Assembly (NCBI RefSeq): GCF_900112035.1
Contig: NZ_FOKC01000001.1
Coordinates: 992,001-1,056,000, forward strand
Origin: Nocardioides alpinus
Lineage (GTDB): Bacteria > Actinomycetota > Actinomycetes > Propionibacteriales > Nocardioidaceae
Length of the DNA: 64,000 nt
Direction of reading: 5' to 3'
The position numbers and the translations under genes are program-made. The notes under the pieces are model-generated. The model did no database searches. It saw only the letters and a list, made by a program, of their open reading frames with translations, and was not told the origin of the DNA. Shown here piece after piece: positions 1 through 7,007 of this stretch; within the stretch, counting starts at the first letter, position 1, and each line of letters starts with the position of its first letter.

Positions 1-46
1 TGTTGAGGCCCTTGGCGAGCGTGATCTTCTGCGTGTTGGCGCTCAT
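1..46 (-). CDS. 2-oxoacid dehydrogenase E1 component, beta subunit (N-terminal fragment)
   Basis: Only the first 15 codons are inside the window (MSANTQKITLAKGLN), so the product is named mainly from position. It begins on the last base of the stop codon of the E1 alpha gene (TGATG, one-base overlap), the usual arrangement of the alpha and beta subunits of pyruvate/branched-chain 2-oxoacid dehydrogenases. The 'ITLAKGLN' stretch fits the start of E1 beta chains, in which thiamine-dependent decarboxylation is shared with the alpha subunit. An AGGAG lies about 8 bases upstream, inside the end of the alpha gene. The rest lies off the left edge. Confidence 0.7.
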   Translation of the reverse strand, partial: MSANTQKITLAKGLN

Positions 47-1200
47 CAGTGCGACTCCTCAAAGGAAGCGAGGTAGGCAGCGAAGCCGTCCCGCTGCTCG
101 CGGATCTCGTCGGTCATCTCGCTGAAGACGTAGCCGAACTGGTCCATCGGCTTGGGGTCGGGCAGCGCCTTGCATCCCTCGCGGAGGTGGTGGCCCAGCT
201 CCTTGGCCTCGGCGTCGAGGTCGTCGAAGAACTGCTGGTCGACCAGGCCGTTGCGGCGGAGGTAGACCTTGAGCCGCTCGATCGGGTCCTTGAGCTTCCA
301 GTGCTCGAGCTCGTCGTTGAGGCGGTAGCGGGTCGGGTCGTCGGTCGTGGTGTGCGCGCCCATCCGGTAGGTGTAGGCCTCGACGAACGACGGGCCGTTT
401 CCGTCCCGCGCGCGCTGCAGCGCGGCCTTGGTGACGGCGTACGTCGCCAGCACGTCGTTGCCGTCGACGCGGATGCCCGGGAACCCGAAGCCCAGCGCGC
501 GCTGGTAGAGCGGGATGCGGGTCTGGCGCTCGATCGGCTCAGAGATGGCCCACTGGTTGTTCTGGCAGAAGAACACGACAGGGGCGTTGTAGGACGCGGC
601 GAAGATGAAGGCCTCGTTGACGTCGCCCTGCGAGGACGCGCCGTCACCGAAGTGGGCGAGGACGGCCGAGTCGCGCTCGGGGTCGCCGGTGCCGACCACC
701 CCGTCGCGCTGCATGCCCATGGCGTAGCCGGTGGCGTGCAGGGTCTGGGCGCCGATGACGATCGTGTAGAGCCCGAAGTTGTTCTCGTTGGGGTCCCAGC
801 CACCCTGGTCGACGCCCCGGAACAGGCCGAGCAGTCGCAGCGGGTCGACGCCCTTGCAGTAGGCGACGCCGTGCTCGCGGTAGGTCGGGAAGGCGTAGTC
901 CTGGGGACGCATGGCGCGGCCGGCGCCGATCTGCGCCGCCTCCTGGCCGAGCAGCTGGGCCCAGATGCCGAGCTCGCCGTGGCGCTGGAGCGCGGTGGCC
1001 TCGACGTCGATGCGTCGCGTCAGCACCATGTCGCGATAGAGGCCGCGGAGCTCCTCGGCCGAGAAGTCGTGGTCGAACTCGGGGTGGTGGACGCGCTCGC
1101 CCTCGGGGGTCAGCAGCTGGACGAGGTCGGGGCCACCGTCGGACTGCGAGGGCCCGAAGACCTCCGCGAGGTCGGGGCCAAAACCGGCAGGATCGGACAA
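46..1200 (-). CDS. pdhA: Pyruvate dehydrogenase (acetyl-transferring) E1 component, alpha subunit
   Basis: A thiamine-diphosphate-dependent subunit that decarboxylates a 2-oxoacid (pyruvate or branched-chain) and passes the acyl group to lipoyl-E2. The ThDP/Mg motif is visible as GDGASSQGDVNEA followed about 25 residues later by NN, and the family-typical LGQEAAQIGAG and YREHG segments are present. Length of about 384 residues is normal for heterotetrameric E1. Start choice: a strong AAGGAG lies 6 bases before a TTG at 1200; the upstream in-frame TTG at 1215 would place this ribosome site inside the coding region, so 1200 is preferred. The beta subunit follows with a one-base overlap. Pyruvate versus branched-chain specificity cannot be settled from sequence alone. 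Confidence 0.93.
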   Translation of the reverse strand: MSDPAGFGPDLAEVFGPSQSDGGPDLVQLLTPEGERVHHPEFDHDFSAEELRGLYRDMVLTRRIDVEATALQRHGELGIWAQLLGQEAAQIGAGRAMRPQDYAFPTYREHGVAYCKGVDPLRLLGLFRGVDQGGWDPNENNFGLYTIVIGAQTLHATGYAMGMQRDGVVGTGDPERDSAVLAHFGDGASSQGDVNEAFIFAASYNAPVVFFCQNNQWAISEPIERQTRIPLYQRALGFGFPGIRVDGNDVLATYAVTKAALQRARDGNGPSFVEAYTYRMGAHTTTDDPTRYRLNDELEHWKLKDPIERLKVYLRRNGLVDQQFFDDLDAEAKELGHHLREGCKALPDPKPMDQFGYVFSEMTDEIREQRDGFAAYLASFEESH

Positions 1201-1279
1201 CGCACTCTCCTTCAAACAGCTAGCGGCAGTCGCGGGATCGCCGGACGCCGACGGCTTGCAGCGTGGTCGTCGGCGTGTG

Positions 1280-1305
1280 TGACCCCGACCACATGATGGG
1301 GGTCA
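1280..1305 (-). promoter_or_regulatory. Inverted repeat upstream of pdhA (possible operator)
   Basis: Seven-base perfect arms (TGACCCC at 1280-1286 and GGGGTCA at 1299-1305) lie about 80-105 bases upstream of the pdhA TTG. Lrp/AsnC or other regulators often control 2-oxoacid dehydrogenase operons in actinobacteria. Assigning this site to any regulator is inference. Confidence 0.3.
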
Positions 1306-1350
1306 ACGTATCGGCCGGAGCCTGCCAGCACCAATCTCACGGGCCGTCCC

Positions 1351-1389
1351 CGTTCCCCCTCCCCACCCTCGGATCGGGGAGGGGGAACG
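1351..1389 (-). terminator. Strong hairpin terminator after the first Tat-protein gene
   Basis: Perfect 14-base arms (1351-1364 and 1376-1389) with an 11-base loop begin 5 bases after the stop codon of the gene ending at 1394. There is no U-tract, as is common for high-GC actinobacterial terminators. Confidence 0.75.
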
Positions 1390-1393
1390 TGGG

Positions 1394-2041
1394 TCAGTCG
1401 GTCGCGCCGGCGGCGATCCTGCCCTGGGTCGAGCACTGGTTGAAGTCGGTGCCGTCGTTGTTGTTGGTGCCCGTGGTCCGGATGATCGACACCTGCCGGG
1501 TGAACTGGTCGACCTGCACCCAGGGGCCGTCCTGACCGCCCGTGCTGCGCTCGAGCGTCCAGGTGATCGAGAAGTTCTGACGGTTGGTGCGGCTGCGCTC
1601 CGTGGAGGTGCGGTAGGAGAGGGCGAACCGCTTGCAACCGCCCGTGCCGTCCGGGTTGACGTCGAGGAAGACCGCCGGACGGTAGCCCTGGTTCGCACCG
1701 AACTGGTCGACGTGCAGGCCGTCGACCTCGATCTGGAAGCCGGACAGCGTGTCGGTCTCGCGCCACCGGTACCAGCCGGTGATCTGGTCGCAGGTGCAGA
1801 TGTCGATGTACTGCGGCAGCTCGCCGTTGCCGTACACCTGCTTGATGGTGGTCGGGGTGGACTGCTGCGCCTGCGAGCTGCAGATCGCGCGGTAGCCGGT
1901 CGTCGTGTTGGGACCCACCGTGATGCCGCCGTTCACGCTGCAGCGTGAGGCCGCGAACGCGGGCACCGTGGCAGCCACGGAGATCACCGGCACCGCCCAC
2001 GCGGCCCCCCGGACGAGCGTGCGACGAGAGAAGTCAGACAT
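1394..2041 (-). CDS. Tat-exported protein of unknown function (copy 1)
   Basis: A 215-residue protein with a clear twin-arginine signal: SRRTLVRG at residues 5-12, a hydrophobic stretch ending in PAFA, and likely cleavage near residue 31. The mature part has several cysteines and no recognised domain; it is rich in Thr, Gly and Gln, and is probably a folded secreted or surface protein. The signal is nearly identical in plan to the neighbour at 2677-3234, but the mature parts differ. AAAGGA lies 8 bases before the ATG. The gene is preceded by a leader that is duplicated in front of the second copy, and followed by a strong hairpin. The function cannot be named. Confidence 0.82.
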   Translation of the reverse strand: MSDFSRRTLVRGAAWAVPVISVAATVPAFAASRCSVNGGITVGPNTTTGYRAICSSQAQQSTPTTIKQVYGNGELPQYIDICTCDQITGWYRWRETDTLSGFQIEVDGLHVDQFGANQGYRPAVFLDVNPDGTGGCKRFALSYRTSTERSRTNRQNFSITWTLERSTGGQDGPWVQVDQFTRQVSIIRTTGTNNNDGTDFNQCSTQGRIAAGATD

Positions 2042-2149
2042 GGAGTTGGTCCTTTGCGTGGTGTCACCAAGGGGTCACCTCGCCCCGGGTGACGACGCCC
2101 GGCGGGCGCGCACGCGCGCTCACCAGGTGTCCCGCCCCTCCCGGCGAGC

Positions 2150-2452
2150 CGATCCCACTGCTGGACGGGGTGTCGACAGCCCCAGCTCCGGACACCCCTG
2201 GCCGTCGCCCCCGAGACGGACGGCTTCCAGGCGCAAGCGTTCCAATCCGCGCGCCCGTACCCAAGGCCCTTGGACGAGGCGCCGGGCTATCTGGCCCCGG
2301 CCTTGACGTTCCTCGACGTACGCGGCGGTTTGAGGCGTACGACGTCCAGACCACCACGGGCGCGCCGCGTCCGCATCCGGGCACAGTTGAGCCGGCGCCG
2401 ACGGGCTCGTGGGTGACTCGTCGACGCCGGCTCGCCTCCATGGGGGGTGGAG
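2150..2452 (-). repeat. Duplicated leader module, copy A (intergenic 2042-2519)
   Basis: This 300-base intergenic stretch upstream of the first Tat gene matches the stretch at 3357-3686 block by block: CGATCCCACTG at the gene-proximal end, CGTCGCCCCC(A/G)AGACGGACGGC about 45 bases further out, CTTGA(C/T)GTTCCTCGAC, the large hairpin, and CCTCCATGGGGGGTGGAGG at the distal end. Block order and spacing are conserved while the sequence between has drifted. It probably carries the promoter and leader of the gene. The flanking part 2042-2149 shows only the ribosome binding site. Confidence 0.75.
2389..2433 (-). terminator. Long leader hairpin, copy A
   Basis: Fifteen-base arms (2389-2403 and 2419-2433) with a single non-Watson-Crick position, which is a G-U pair in minus-strand RNA. 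It lies after the small ORF ending at 2520 and before the Tat gene, so it could terminate upstream transcription or fold in the leader. It is conserved in copy B. Confidence 0.55.
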
Positions 2453-2482
2453 GTTCGGCGCAGCATGAAGCTGCAGCCGCGG

Positions 2483-2506
2483 GAGGAAGCGTGTGGGCGC
2501 TTCCTC
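2483..2506. terminator. Hairpin between the small ORF and leader copy A
   Basis: Perfect 9-base arms (GAGGAAGCG at 2483-2491, its complement at 2498-2506) with a 6-base loop, just beyond a second hairpin. Together these two give a double terminator-like structure. Confidence 0.5.
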
Positions 2507-2516
2507 GTGCGGGGGT

Positions 2517-2543
2517 GGGTCAGCGCCCGGAGGGCGCTGACCC
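2517..2543 (-). terminator. Hairpin containing the stop codon of the 44-codon ORF
   Basis: Perfect 12-base arms (2517-2528 and 2532-2543) with a 3-base loop. The TGA of the short ORF (2520-2522) sits in the distal arm. Confidence 0.6.
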
Positions 2544-2654
2544 GTGGGTGGACGACACGTCCGGGGACATGTCGGCGGTTGCCCGAGGCTGCACCGCCGA
2601 CAGCCCACCGACGGTCAGGCCGACTGCGAGCAGGGCCAGGAATGCGCGTCTCAT
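2520..2654 (-). CDS. Possible 44-residue secreted peptide
   Basis: The ORF starts with MRR followed by a hydrophobic run of about 17 residues (FLALLAVGLTVGGLSAV) and a plausible signal-peptidase site (PRATA), leaving a mature peptide of only about 17 residues rich in Ser, Pro and Asp. AAGAAGG lies about 10 bases before the ATG. It begins 22 bases after the second Tat gene, so it is probably its downstream partner. Its stop codon lies inside a 12-base-pair terminator stem. No family is recognised, and it could be a degenerate or chance ORF. Confidence 0.38.
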   Translation of the reverse strand: MRRAFLALLAVGLTVGGLSAVQPRATADMSPDVSSTHGSAPSGR

Positions 2655-2676
2655 GTGGATCAGGCCTTCTTGTTGA

Positions 2677-3234
2677 TCAGCAGACGTCGTTCGGCGGCGA
2701 GGTCGGCGAGGTGCCTCGGCCGGTGCTGGCGACCGAGCAGTCACTCTTGCGAATCCACTTGTAGTCGATCGCCTGGCTTGTCTGCTCACTGGAGCCGTTC
2801 TCGTTCGACGTGACATAGATCGTCAGAGTCGTCCCTGAAGGAACGCACACGCTGTTCGAGGCAGTCAGAGGGGGCGTGGTGACGCACTGGCCTCCGGGGG
2901 AACACGCGGGGAAGCTCTTGGGGCATCCGACGATCCCCGTGGTGAGGCCGAACACGCCGATGTCCGTCGCTCCGATGAAGTAGGACGTGAACTGAATGTA
3001 GAAGTCCTCGCCGGACTGGTTGGTCACCGTCACCGGCACGCCGTAGGAGCCCTTCGGGATGCAGGCGCTCGTGCACTTGTTGCCCGGGTTCTTGTAGCCC
3101 TTCGTGAAGTCGAAGATCGGCGGCGGCGGCACGTCGTGCGAGGTGGCGAACGCCGGCGCGTTCGCCGCGACGGCGACGACCGGTACGGACCACGCGACGC
3201 CGCGGACGAGGGTGCGGCGAGAGTAGTGAGACAT
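2677..3234 (-). CDS. Tat-exported protein of unknown function (copy 2)
   Basis: A 185-residue protein whose signal peptide repeats the pattern of the 1394-2041 product (MS..SRRTLVRG..W.VPV..VAA..PAFA), ideal for Tat export. The mature part starts with a Pro-rich linker, then holds Cys residues spread as CTSAC, GCPKSFPAC and CVTTP, with beta-rich composition (VTVTNQSGEDFYIQF, LTIYVTSN) suggesting an Ig-like extracellular fold. GAAGGAAAC precedes the ATG at 3234. The longer in-frame extension upstream has no ribosome site and is rejected. It is probably co-transcribed with the 44-codon ORF. Confidence 0.82.
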   Translation of the reverse strand: MSHYSRRTLVRGVAWSVPVVAVAANAPAFATSHDVPPPPIFDFTKGYKNPGNKCTSACIPKGSYGVPVTVTNQSGEDFYIQFTSYFIGATDIGVFGLTTGIVGCPKSFPACSPGGQCVTTPPLTASNSVCVPSGTTLTIYVTSNENGSSEQTSQAIDYKWIRKSDCSVASTGRGTSPTSPPNDVC

Positions 3235-3356
3235 GGTGTTTCCTTCGCTGGTGCTGGCCGTTTGATGGACGGGCCGACCCCACGCAAGGGCAGCGCCGAC
3301 GCCCCGGCGGTGCGCCCCCAAGGCACACCCCGTACGTCCCTCGCACCCCTGCGAGT

Positions 3357-3686
3357 CGATCCCACTGGTCGAACACGTGACCGGCGCCCCCCAGCGCTTA
3401 CCCACCACGCGACCGTCGCCCCCAAGACGGACGGCCGTACGTTCTGATCACAAGGGTCACCCCCTCACCGCCTGCAACCAAGGGGCTTGGACAAGGTGGA
3501 GGACGATCTGGGGGGAGGCTTGATGTTCCTCGACAAAACCGTGGGGTTCAGGCGCCTCAGGACCGGACCACCCGGTGCAGAAAGCGGCCTGCGGACGGGC
3601 GTACGGGACGTAGAAATGCCGATGAGCCGGCGCCGACGGGTTCGTGGGTACCCGTCGACGCCGGCTCCCTCCATGGGGGGTGGAGG
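3357..3686 (-). repeat. Duplicated leader module, copy B (intergenic 3235-3727)
   Basis: This is the counterpart of 2150-2452, upstream of the second Tat gene. Shared blocks occur in the same order: CGATCCCACTG near 3357, the AGACGGACGGC block near 3425-3435, CCAAGG..CTTGGAC near 3477-3491, TTCCTCGAC near 3525-3533, the long hairpin at 3624-3667 and CCTCCATGGGGGGTGGAGG at 3668-3686. The remainder of 3235-3727 shows only a ribosome site and no convincing ORF. Confidence 0.75.
3624..3667 (-). terminator. Long leader hairpin, copy B
   Basis: Seventeen-base arms (3624-3640 and 3651-3667) with one G-U pair in minus-strand RNA and a 10-base loop. It lies about 60 bases past the stop of the LPDTG gene, so it may end that transcript. 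Sequence and placement match copy A. Confidence 0.6.
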
Positions 3687-3727
3687 TCCGGGCGGCTAGC
3701 TGCGCCGCCCTGTGATGAAGGTGGCCA

Positions 3728-4867
3728 TCAGCTGCTGGCGGCCCGAAGGCCGGTGTCCGGGAGGACCATGGGGGCCTCACACCGCTGTGGGATGCGGATC
3801 CGGTCGAGCCTGGTGGAACCCACCTTCAACGTCACCTTCGCCAGCGCCCGACCGGACGTGACGAACTTCCTGTGGCCCAGCGACCTCACGGCGATCCGGT
3901 GGACCTTGTTGCCCACACGCAGCCGGTAGGTGACGGTCTCGGCCGTGCGGTTGCTGACCCTGGTGCGGACCGTGCCCTGGCAGCCGGCCTTGACCGACCC
4001 GGTCGCCTGGCCGAAGGCCTGCGCAGGCAGGACCTCCGGCGCACACGCCTGGACGGTGGTGACGGCGGTGGGGTCCGCTCCGCTCGGCTGGTCGAGCGTC
4101 GCGGTGTTGCTGTAGGCCCTGCACGTGCCGGGCGCACTGCCCACGAGCGCCAGGTCGTAGGTGTAGGTCCGCACCAGTCCCGTCGACCACGTCACCGACG
4201 GGTCCAGGACCACGCGCTGGCCCGCGACCGTCCTGTCGTCCACGACAGCGACGGTCTGGTTGGTCTCGGACGCGGCCGTGAACGAGCCCGGCGCGGAGCC
4301 GACCGCGGAGGCGCTGGACGCCTCGCCCGCCGGGTCCCACGAGACCGTCGCGTCGACCGTGCCGCTGCCCGACGGGGCAGAGGCGAACGTGCACGTGTAG
4401 GGCAGGGTGAGCTGGCCCGCCGCCGGGACGACCAGGTCGTCGCCACCCACCACGGTGCAGGAGCTCCCTCCGCCCAGGGTGGTGACGACGCCGGCGTCAG
4501 CCGTGATCGCGCCACCCTCCCCGTCGTTGGGGTTGGTCACCGTGAGGGCGCCGGCGAGCGCCCAGCCGGACTCCGTCATCGCCCCGGCGCGAGCCGTGAC
4601 GGTGTAGCGGAAGGTCGCGGTGTTGGTGGAGTCCGTCGAGCGGACGGCCGCGTCGGCGGCCTTCTCGATCGACCACGCGTAGGCCCGTTCGACGCTGCCC
4701 GTGGCAGTGACGGCGACCGACAGCGGCGCCTGGTCCTGCGGCCTGACGTCGACGGCCGACGCGGACGTGCTCGTCACCGCCTGGAGGGCCAGAACAGGCA
4801 GCGCGACCCGCGACCCGCGACCCACCGCCGGCGCGCGCGGTCGTGCTGCTGCGTGCGTGCGCGGCAC
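3728..4867 (-). CDS. Exported surface protein ending in LPDTG
   Basis: About 379 residues. The N-terminus has basic residues then VALPVLALQAVTSTSASA, a plausible signal peptide. The body is Thr/Ser/Ala-rich and beta-rich, resembling the repeat-type prealbumin/DUF11-like domains of Gram-positive surface proteins (YTVTARAG, LTVTNPNDGEGG, YSNTATLDQ). A C-terminal basic segment (KVTLKVGSTRLDRIRIPQ) precedes PMVLPDTGLRAASS and stop. The LPDTG lacks the hydrophobic helix and basic tail that a sortase substrate needs. The start is uncertain: GTG at 4867 gives a signal-like N-terminus, while in-frame TTG/ATG codons up to 4966 add an unlikely extension. A GTG with better AGGAG spacing at 4889 is in the wrong frame. 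Confidence 0.7.
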   Translation of the reverse strand: MPRTHAAARPRAPAVGRGSRVALPVLALQAVTSTSASAVDVRPQDQAPLSVAVTATGSVERAYAWSIEKAADAAVRSTDSTNTATFRYTVTARAGAMTESGWALAGALTVTNPNDGEGGAITADAGVVTTLGGGSSCTVVGGDDLVVPAAGQLTLPYTCTFASAPSGSGTVDATVSWDPAGEASSASAVGSAPGSFTAASETNQTVAVVDDRTVAGQRVVLDPSVTWSTGLVRTYTYDLALVGSAPGTCRAYSNTATLDQPSGADPTAVTTVQACAPEVLPAQAFGQATGSVKAGCQGTVRTRVSNRTAETVTYRLRVGNKVHRIAVRSLGHRKFVTSGRALAKVTLKVGSTRLDRIRIPQRCEAPMVLPDTGLRAASS

Positions 4868-5118
4868 GCCCCCAACGCGGAGTTCCCACTGTTGCTCTCC
4901 TGACAAACGGCCACCGTGAGCCACTCGGTGTCGCCCACCCCCGTGGACGACCATGTGATGAGACAAGATGCCGCCCGCGGTGCCGCGTACGGCCGGGATC
5001 CGGCGAAGTAGCGGTCTACCTGCAAGAGGCCTTGAGCCAACCTCGAAGAGGCGGACCGGTTTGGGCCGGCCACGCCGTGCGCAGGACCAGACCGCGGACA
5101 GTGACGTGCGGCCCTTCT

Positions 5119-5139
5119 GTCGGGGCGATCAGCCCCGAC
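5119..5139 (-). terminator. Terminator overlapping the end of the GST-like gene
   Basis: Perfect 8-base arms (GTCGGGGC at 5119-5126 and its complement at 5132-5139). The stop codon TGA (5129-5131) lies in the loop, so the last codons form part of the stem. Confidence 0.65.
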
Positions 5140-6118
5140 CGTGCGGCGTCAGCCAGCCCGCCTCGTCGGGCCCGGCGGGCACGATCTGGGTGGGGTTGAT
5201 GTCGGTGTGCACGACGTAGTAGTGCTGCTTGATCTGCTCGAAGTCGACCTCGTCGCCGAAGCCGGGCGTCTGGAAGAGGTCGCGCGCATAGCCCCACAGG
5301 TGCGGCATCTCGGTGAGCTTGTTGCGGTTGCACTTGAAGTGCCCGTGGTAGACGGCGTCGAAGCGGACGAGGGTCGTGAAGAGGCGTACGTCGGCCTCGG
5401 TGATCGCGTCGCCCATCAGGAAGCGGCGGTCGGCGAGCCTCTCCTCGAGCCAGTCCAGGGCGGCGAAGAGGCGCTCGTACGCGTCCTCGTAGGCCTCCTG
5501 GGAGCCGGCGAAGCCGCAGCGGTAGACGCCGTTGTTGACCTCGGTGAAGACGCGCTTCATCACCGACTCCATCTCCTCGCGGAGATCGGCGGGCCACAGG
5601 TCGGGCGCGTCGGCGCGCTGGTGCTCGCGCCACTCGAAGGACAGGTCGTGGGTGATCTGCGGGAAGTCGTTGGTGACGACCTGCCCGGAGGCGACGTCGA
5701 CGATCGCCGGGACGGTGATGCCGCGGGGGTAGTCGGCCTCCCGCGCGAAGTAGGCCTGCTGCAGGCGCTCGATGCCGAGGACGGGGTCCACGCCGCCGGG
5801 GTCGAGGTCGAAGGTCCAGCTGCGGGCGTCGTGCGTCGGGCCGGGCGCGCCCCACGAGATCGCGTCCTCGAGACCGAGGAGCGACCGCACGATGATCGAG
5901 CGGTGTGCCCACGGGCAGGCGCGAGCAGCGACCAGGCGATAGCGACCGCTCTCCACCGGCCAGCGCGGCACGTCGCGCGGGCTGTCCTTCGAGCCGCCCG
6001 GGAAGGTGTCGTCGAGCGGGTCCGCGGACGTCTCACCGGCCAGGATCCGGTCGGGGAGGTAGGTCATGTCGCGCTCGAAGGGCTCGCCCTGCTTGGTGTA
6101 GGTCGCAGTGTCGTTCAC
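5129..6118 (-). CDS. Xi-class glutathione S-transferase-like reductase (YqjG/ECM4 family)
   Basis: A 329-residue cytosolic thiol-dependent oxidoreductase related to glutathionyl-hydroquinone reductases. The hallmark catalytic motif CPWAHR is present in RACPWAHRSI near residue 69, with the thioredoxin-fold N-terminal part and an all-helical C-terminal domain (YRCGFAGSQEAYEDAYERLF, then GDAITEADVRLFTTLVRFDAVY). Full length agrees with the family. Actinobacteria mostly use mycothiol rather than glutathione, so the physiological thiol is uncertain. The GTG start at 6118 has no ribosome site; instead TAAGGT lies 6 bases upstream, indicating leaderless transcription. It is divergent from the phosphatase gene. 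Confidence 0.9.
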   Translation of the reverse strand: MNDTATYTKQGEPFERDMTYLPDRILAGETSADPLDDTFPGGSKDSPRDVPRWPVESGRYRLVAARACPWAHRSIIVRSLLGLEDAISWGAPGPTHDARSWTFDLDPGGVDPVLGIERLQQAYFAREADYPRGITVPAIVDVASGQVVTNDFPQITHDLSFEWREHQRADAPDLWPADLREEMESVMKRVFTEVNNGVYRCGFAGSQEAYEDAYERLFAALDWLEERLADRRFLMGDAITEADVRLFTTLVRFDAVYHGHFKCNRNKLTEMPHLWGYARDLFQTPGFGDEVDFEQIKQHYYVVHTDINPTQIVPAGPDEAGWLTPHGRG

Positions 6119-6124
6119 TCTTCA

Positions 6125-6157
6125 ACCTTACTCCGGGCCCCGCACGCGTCGTACGGT
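6125..6157. promoter_or_regulatory. Divergent leaderless promoters for the GST and phosphatase genes
   Basis: On the minus strand TAAGGT (6130-6125) is followed by 6 bases and the GTG at 6118. On the plus strand TACGGT (6152-6157) is followed by 6 bases and the GTG at 6164. Both fit the actinobacterial -10 consensus TANNNT placed so that transcription begins at the start codon. Confidence 0.6.
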
Positions 6158-6163
6158 CTGAGC

Positions 6164-6949
6164 GTGAGTGCCACCTTCGCGACCAGTGACGCCCACGGCC
6201 ACCTCGCGGAGCTGACCGCTGCGCTCCGGCAGGCCGGGCTCGTCGACGACGGGGTGCGCTGGTCCGGCGGCGATGCGCGGCTGTGGGTCCTGGGCGACCT
6301 CCTCGACCGCGGGCCCGACGGACTCGGGGTGATCGCACTCGTACGGCGGCTCGCGCGCGAGGCCGCGGACGCAAGCGGGGCGGTGCACACCGTGCTCGGC
6401 AACCACGAGGTCATCGCCCTGGGCACCAGGAAGTTCGGCGACACCGAGGTGGTCCACCGCGGGGCGGTCCGGACCTTCTCCTCGATCTGGGCGCGCAACG
6501 GCGGTCTCGCGTCCGACCAGGCCGGGATCGACGACGAGCTGTTCTCCTGGCTGGCCGCGCTGCCGGCGATCGCCCGCGACGGCGACCACCTGCTGATGCA
6601 CTCCGACACGGTCGGCTACCTCGAGTGGGGCGGGTCGGTCGAGGAGATCAACGGGGCCGTGCGCGAGGTGCTTGCCCACGACGACCCGGTCGCCTGGTTC
6701 GACGTCCTGGTGCAGATGGGCCAGCGGCACGAGCTCGCTGGGGCGTCAGGGTCGGCCACCGCCCGCCTGCTCCTCGACACCCTCGGCGGCGAGCGGATCG
6801 TGCACGGGCACAGCATCATCGGCGACCTCTTCCATGAGCCCTTCGACTCCTACGCCGAGCCGCGGCTCTACGCCGACGGGCTCGCGCTCGACATCGACGG
6901 GGGCATCTACGAGGGCGGACCCTGCCTGGTGGCTCGCCTGTCCGGGTAG
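6164..6949 (+). CDS. Metallophosphoesterase (Shewanella-like protein phosphatase type)
   Basis: A 261-residue calcineurin-like phosphoesterase with the metal-binding motifs in order: SDAHGH near residue 8 (DxH), GDLLDRGPD (GDxxDRG) near residue 43, GNHE near residue 80, then HSD and a GHS near the C-terminus. GDxxDRG plus GNHE and the overall layout fit PPP-type/Shewanella-like protein phosphatases, which remove phosphate from proteins; the substrate is unknown. Cytosolic; no signal peptide. The GTG start follows a TACGGT -10 element by 6 bases and no ribosome site, so the message is probably leaderless. Upstream in-frame codons run antisense through the GST gene and are rejected. Confidence 0.88.
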   Translation: MSATFATSDAHGHLAELTAALRQAGLVDDGVRWSGGDARLWVLGDLLDRGPDGLGVIALVRRLAREAADASGAVHTVLGNHEVIALGTRKFGDTEVVHRGAVRTFSSIWARNGGLASDQAGIDDELFSWLAALPAIARDGDHLLMHSDTVGYLEWGGSVEEINGAVREVLAHDDPVAWFDVLVQMGQRHELAGASGSATARLLLDTLGGERIVHGHSIIGDLFHEPFDSYAEPRLYADGLALDIDGGIYEGGPCLVARLSG

Positions 6950-6973
6950 TCCAAGAAATCGCCAAGAACTGTT

Positions 6974-6991
6974 TGCAAATGACTCTTTGCA
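6974..6991. promoter_or_regulatory. Operator-like inverted repeat upstream of the ArsR-type regulator
   Basis: Perfect arms TGCAAA (6974-6979) and TTTGCA (6986-6991) with a 6-base spacer sit just upstream of the -10 element TAGCGT (6996-7001), which is 6 bases before the GTG start. An AT-richer palindrome overlapping a promoter is what an autoregulated HTH repressor would bind. Confidence 0.55.
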
Positions 6992-7007
6992 GTCGTAGCG
7001 TCAGCGT

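Noticed and set aside
4497..4889. Better-placed GTG start at 4889 suggesting a frameshift in the LPDTG protein
   Set aside because: That frame gives no signal peptide and a basic, low-complexity translation; the frame chosen has a clear hydrophobic signal and secreted-protein composition.
5141..6949. Extended reading frame of the phosphatase into the GST gene
   Set aside because: The upstream part is antisense to an intact GST-like gene; the GTG at 6164 lies 6 bases after a -10 element.
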